Origin: Microvelia longipes
Lineage: Eukaryota > Arthropoda > Insecta > Hemiptera > Veliidae
NCBI GenBank assembly: GCA_018340805.1
Contig: JACMZG010001908.1
Span: 44,428,665-44,492,664, forward strand
Length of the DNA: 64,000 nt
Direction: 5' to 3'
In this document: positions 63,516-64,000 of the stretch, one piece after another
Position numbering within the stretch: position 1 is the first letter of the stretch
Layout: the number at the start of each line of letters is the position of its first letter
The notes under the pieces: model-generated
Seen by the model: only the letters and a program-made list of their open reading frames with translations
Database searches by the model: none
What the model was told of the DNA's origin: nothing
Program-made: the position numbers and the translations under genes

Positions 63516-64000
63516 TATGTATGTATACTCAGGGGGGTCTGTCATTGAAAATTCAGTGTTCAAACCATACAGGAAGGTATACTACAGTGGTTAAACTAAC
63601 TTTAGTTTGAACATTTATTTTAGGAATAAATGAGGAAAAGTATAAATGTATTGGGTTGGAATAAATGAGGAAAAGTAGAAATAATATAAAACACAATATG
63701 TAGTCATAATAGCCTGATGGAAAATCAATGCTTTAATAGTTTGTTTTTATTATTCTCTTTATTCAAATATAAAGCCATGTTCTTTGCTTATAACACAAGG
63801 GTCCTATTACTTGTGATTTTTATCTACGAGTAGTTTTAAATCCACTGCCTTTTTTTGTCTCAAATGCAGGTCAAGTTCTCACCTTTTTTCTGGTTCATGT
63901 TTTACCTGTTAAACCTTTTTTTACCTGTAATTTTTTTACGGGATTTTTAATTTTGTAACTTTGATTTAGTATTTTTTATCTATAAACTCTGTGAAACAGT

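Larger units (their letters stand above)
60819..63712. repeat. Tandem duplication of a unit with nested inverted repeats
   Basis: 61007-62149 recurs at 62581-63703 with about 97 percent identity by eye. The start block 60825-60950 recurs at 62152-62275. 62256-62575 is a reverse complement of 61007-61275, so a 320-bp palindrome lies at 62256-62850. Two of the three GAAGAAGCTCAGGATCC cores are direct and one is inverted. The first copy lacks most of the inverted arm. Confidence 0.85.

Overview
This is a nuclear fragment of an animal, most likely an insect. It is AT-rich, has spliced genes with GT-AG introns from under 100 bp to about 7 kb, and carries typical arthropod mobile DNA: RTE-like and RNase-H LINEs, Penelope-like elements, copia, a tRNA-derived SINE and many non-autonomous TIR elements. 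The proteins match arthropod orthologues. A hemipteroid insect fits the general look of the repeats, but nothing here fixes the order or species.

Five conserved housekeeping genes alternate in strand. (1) Atg7 (+), 3' half only, six exons from 1313 to the stop at 9140. (2) Rabenosyn-5 (-), complete, nine exons, 23834 down to 12311, convergent with Atg7. (3) ABHD2-type alpha/beta hydrolase (+), complete, seven exons, 24973-38977, divergent from rabenosyn-5 across about 1.1 kb. (4) UBE2K (-), complete, five exons, 57388 down to 51333, separated from ABHD2 by a 12.4 kb repeat-filled gap. (5) PRPS (+), first conserved coding exon only (58125-58246), divergent from UBE2K across about 0.7 kb; its intron runs off the window. 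The genes serve autophagy conjugation, early-endosome tethering and recycling, lipid ester hydrolysis, ubiquitin conjugation and PRPP synthesis. I see no sign that the cluster is a functional unit.

The rest is dominated by repeats. About twenty unrelated minisatellite arrays (unit 15-53 bp) and a dozen (TA)n tracts sit mainly in introns. Several TIR elements can be delimited to the base: two hAT-like MITEs with their own 8-bp target duplications, a 9-bp-duplication element, two ~1.2 kb fold-backs, a TA-inserting element that was itself hit by a PIF/Harbinger-like MITE, and a 1.57 kb element that carries a 53-bp minisatellite inside it. The last 3 kb is a tandem duplication of a unit with nested inverted repeats and a hammerhead-like core.

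The less expected observations are: a tRNA-SINE whose 3' end matches the 3' end of a LINE in the same window; a duplicated splice acceptor plus exon start upstream of ABHD2 exon 6; an open extension upstream of the conserved PRPS start; and several orphan exon-like ORFs between ABHD2 and UBE2K that I could not identify.
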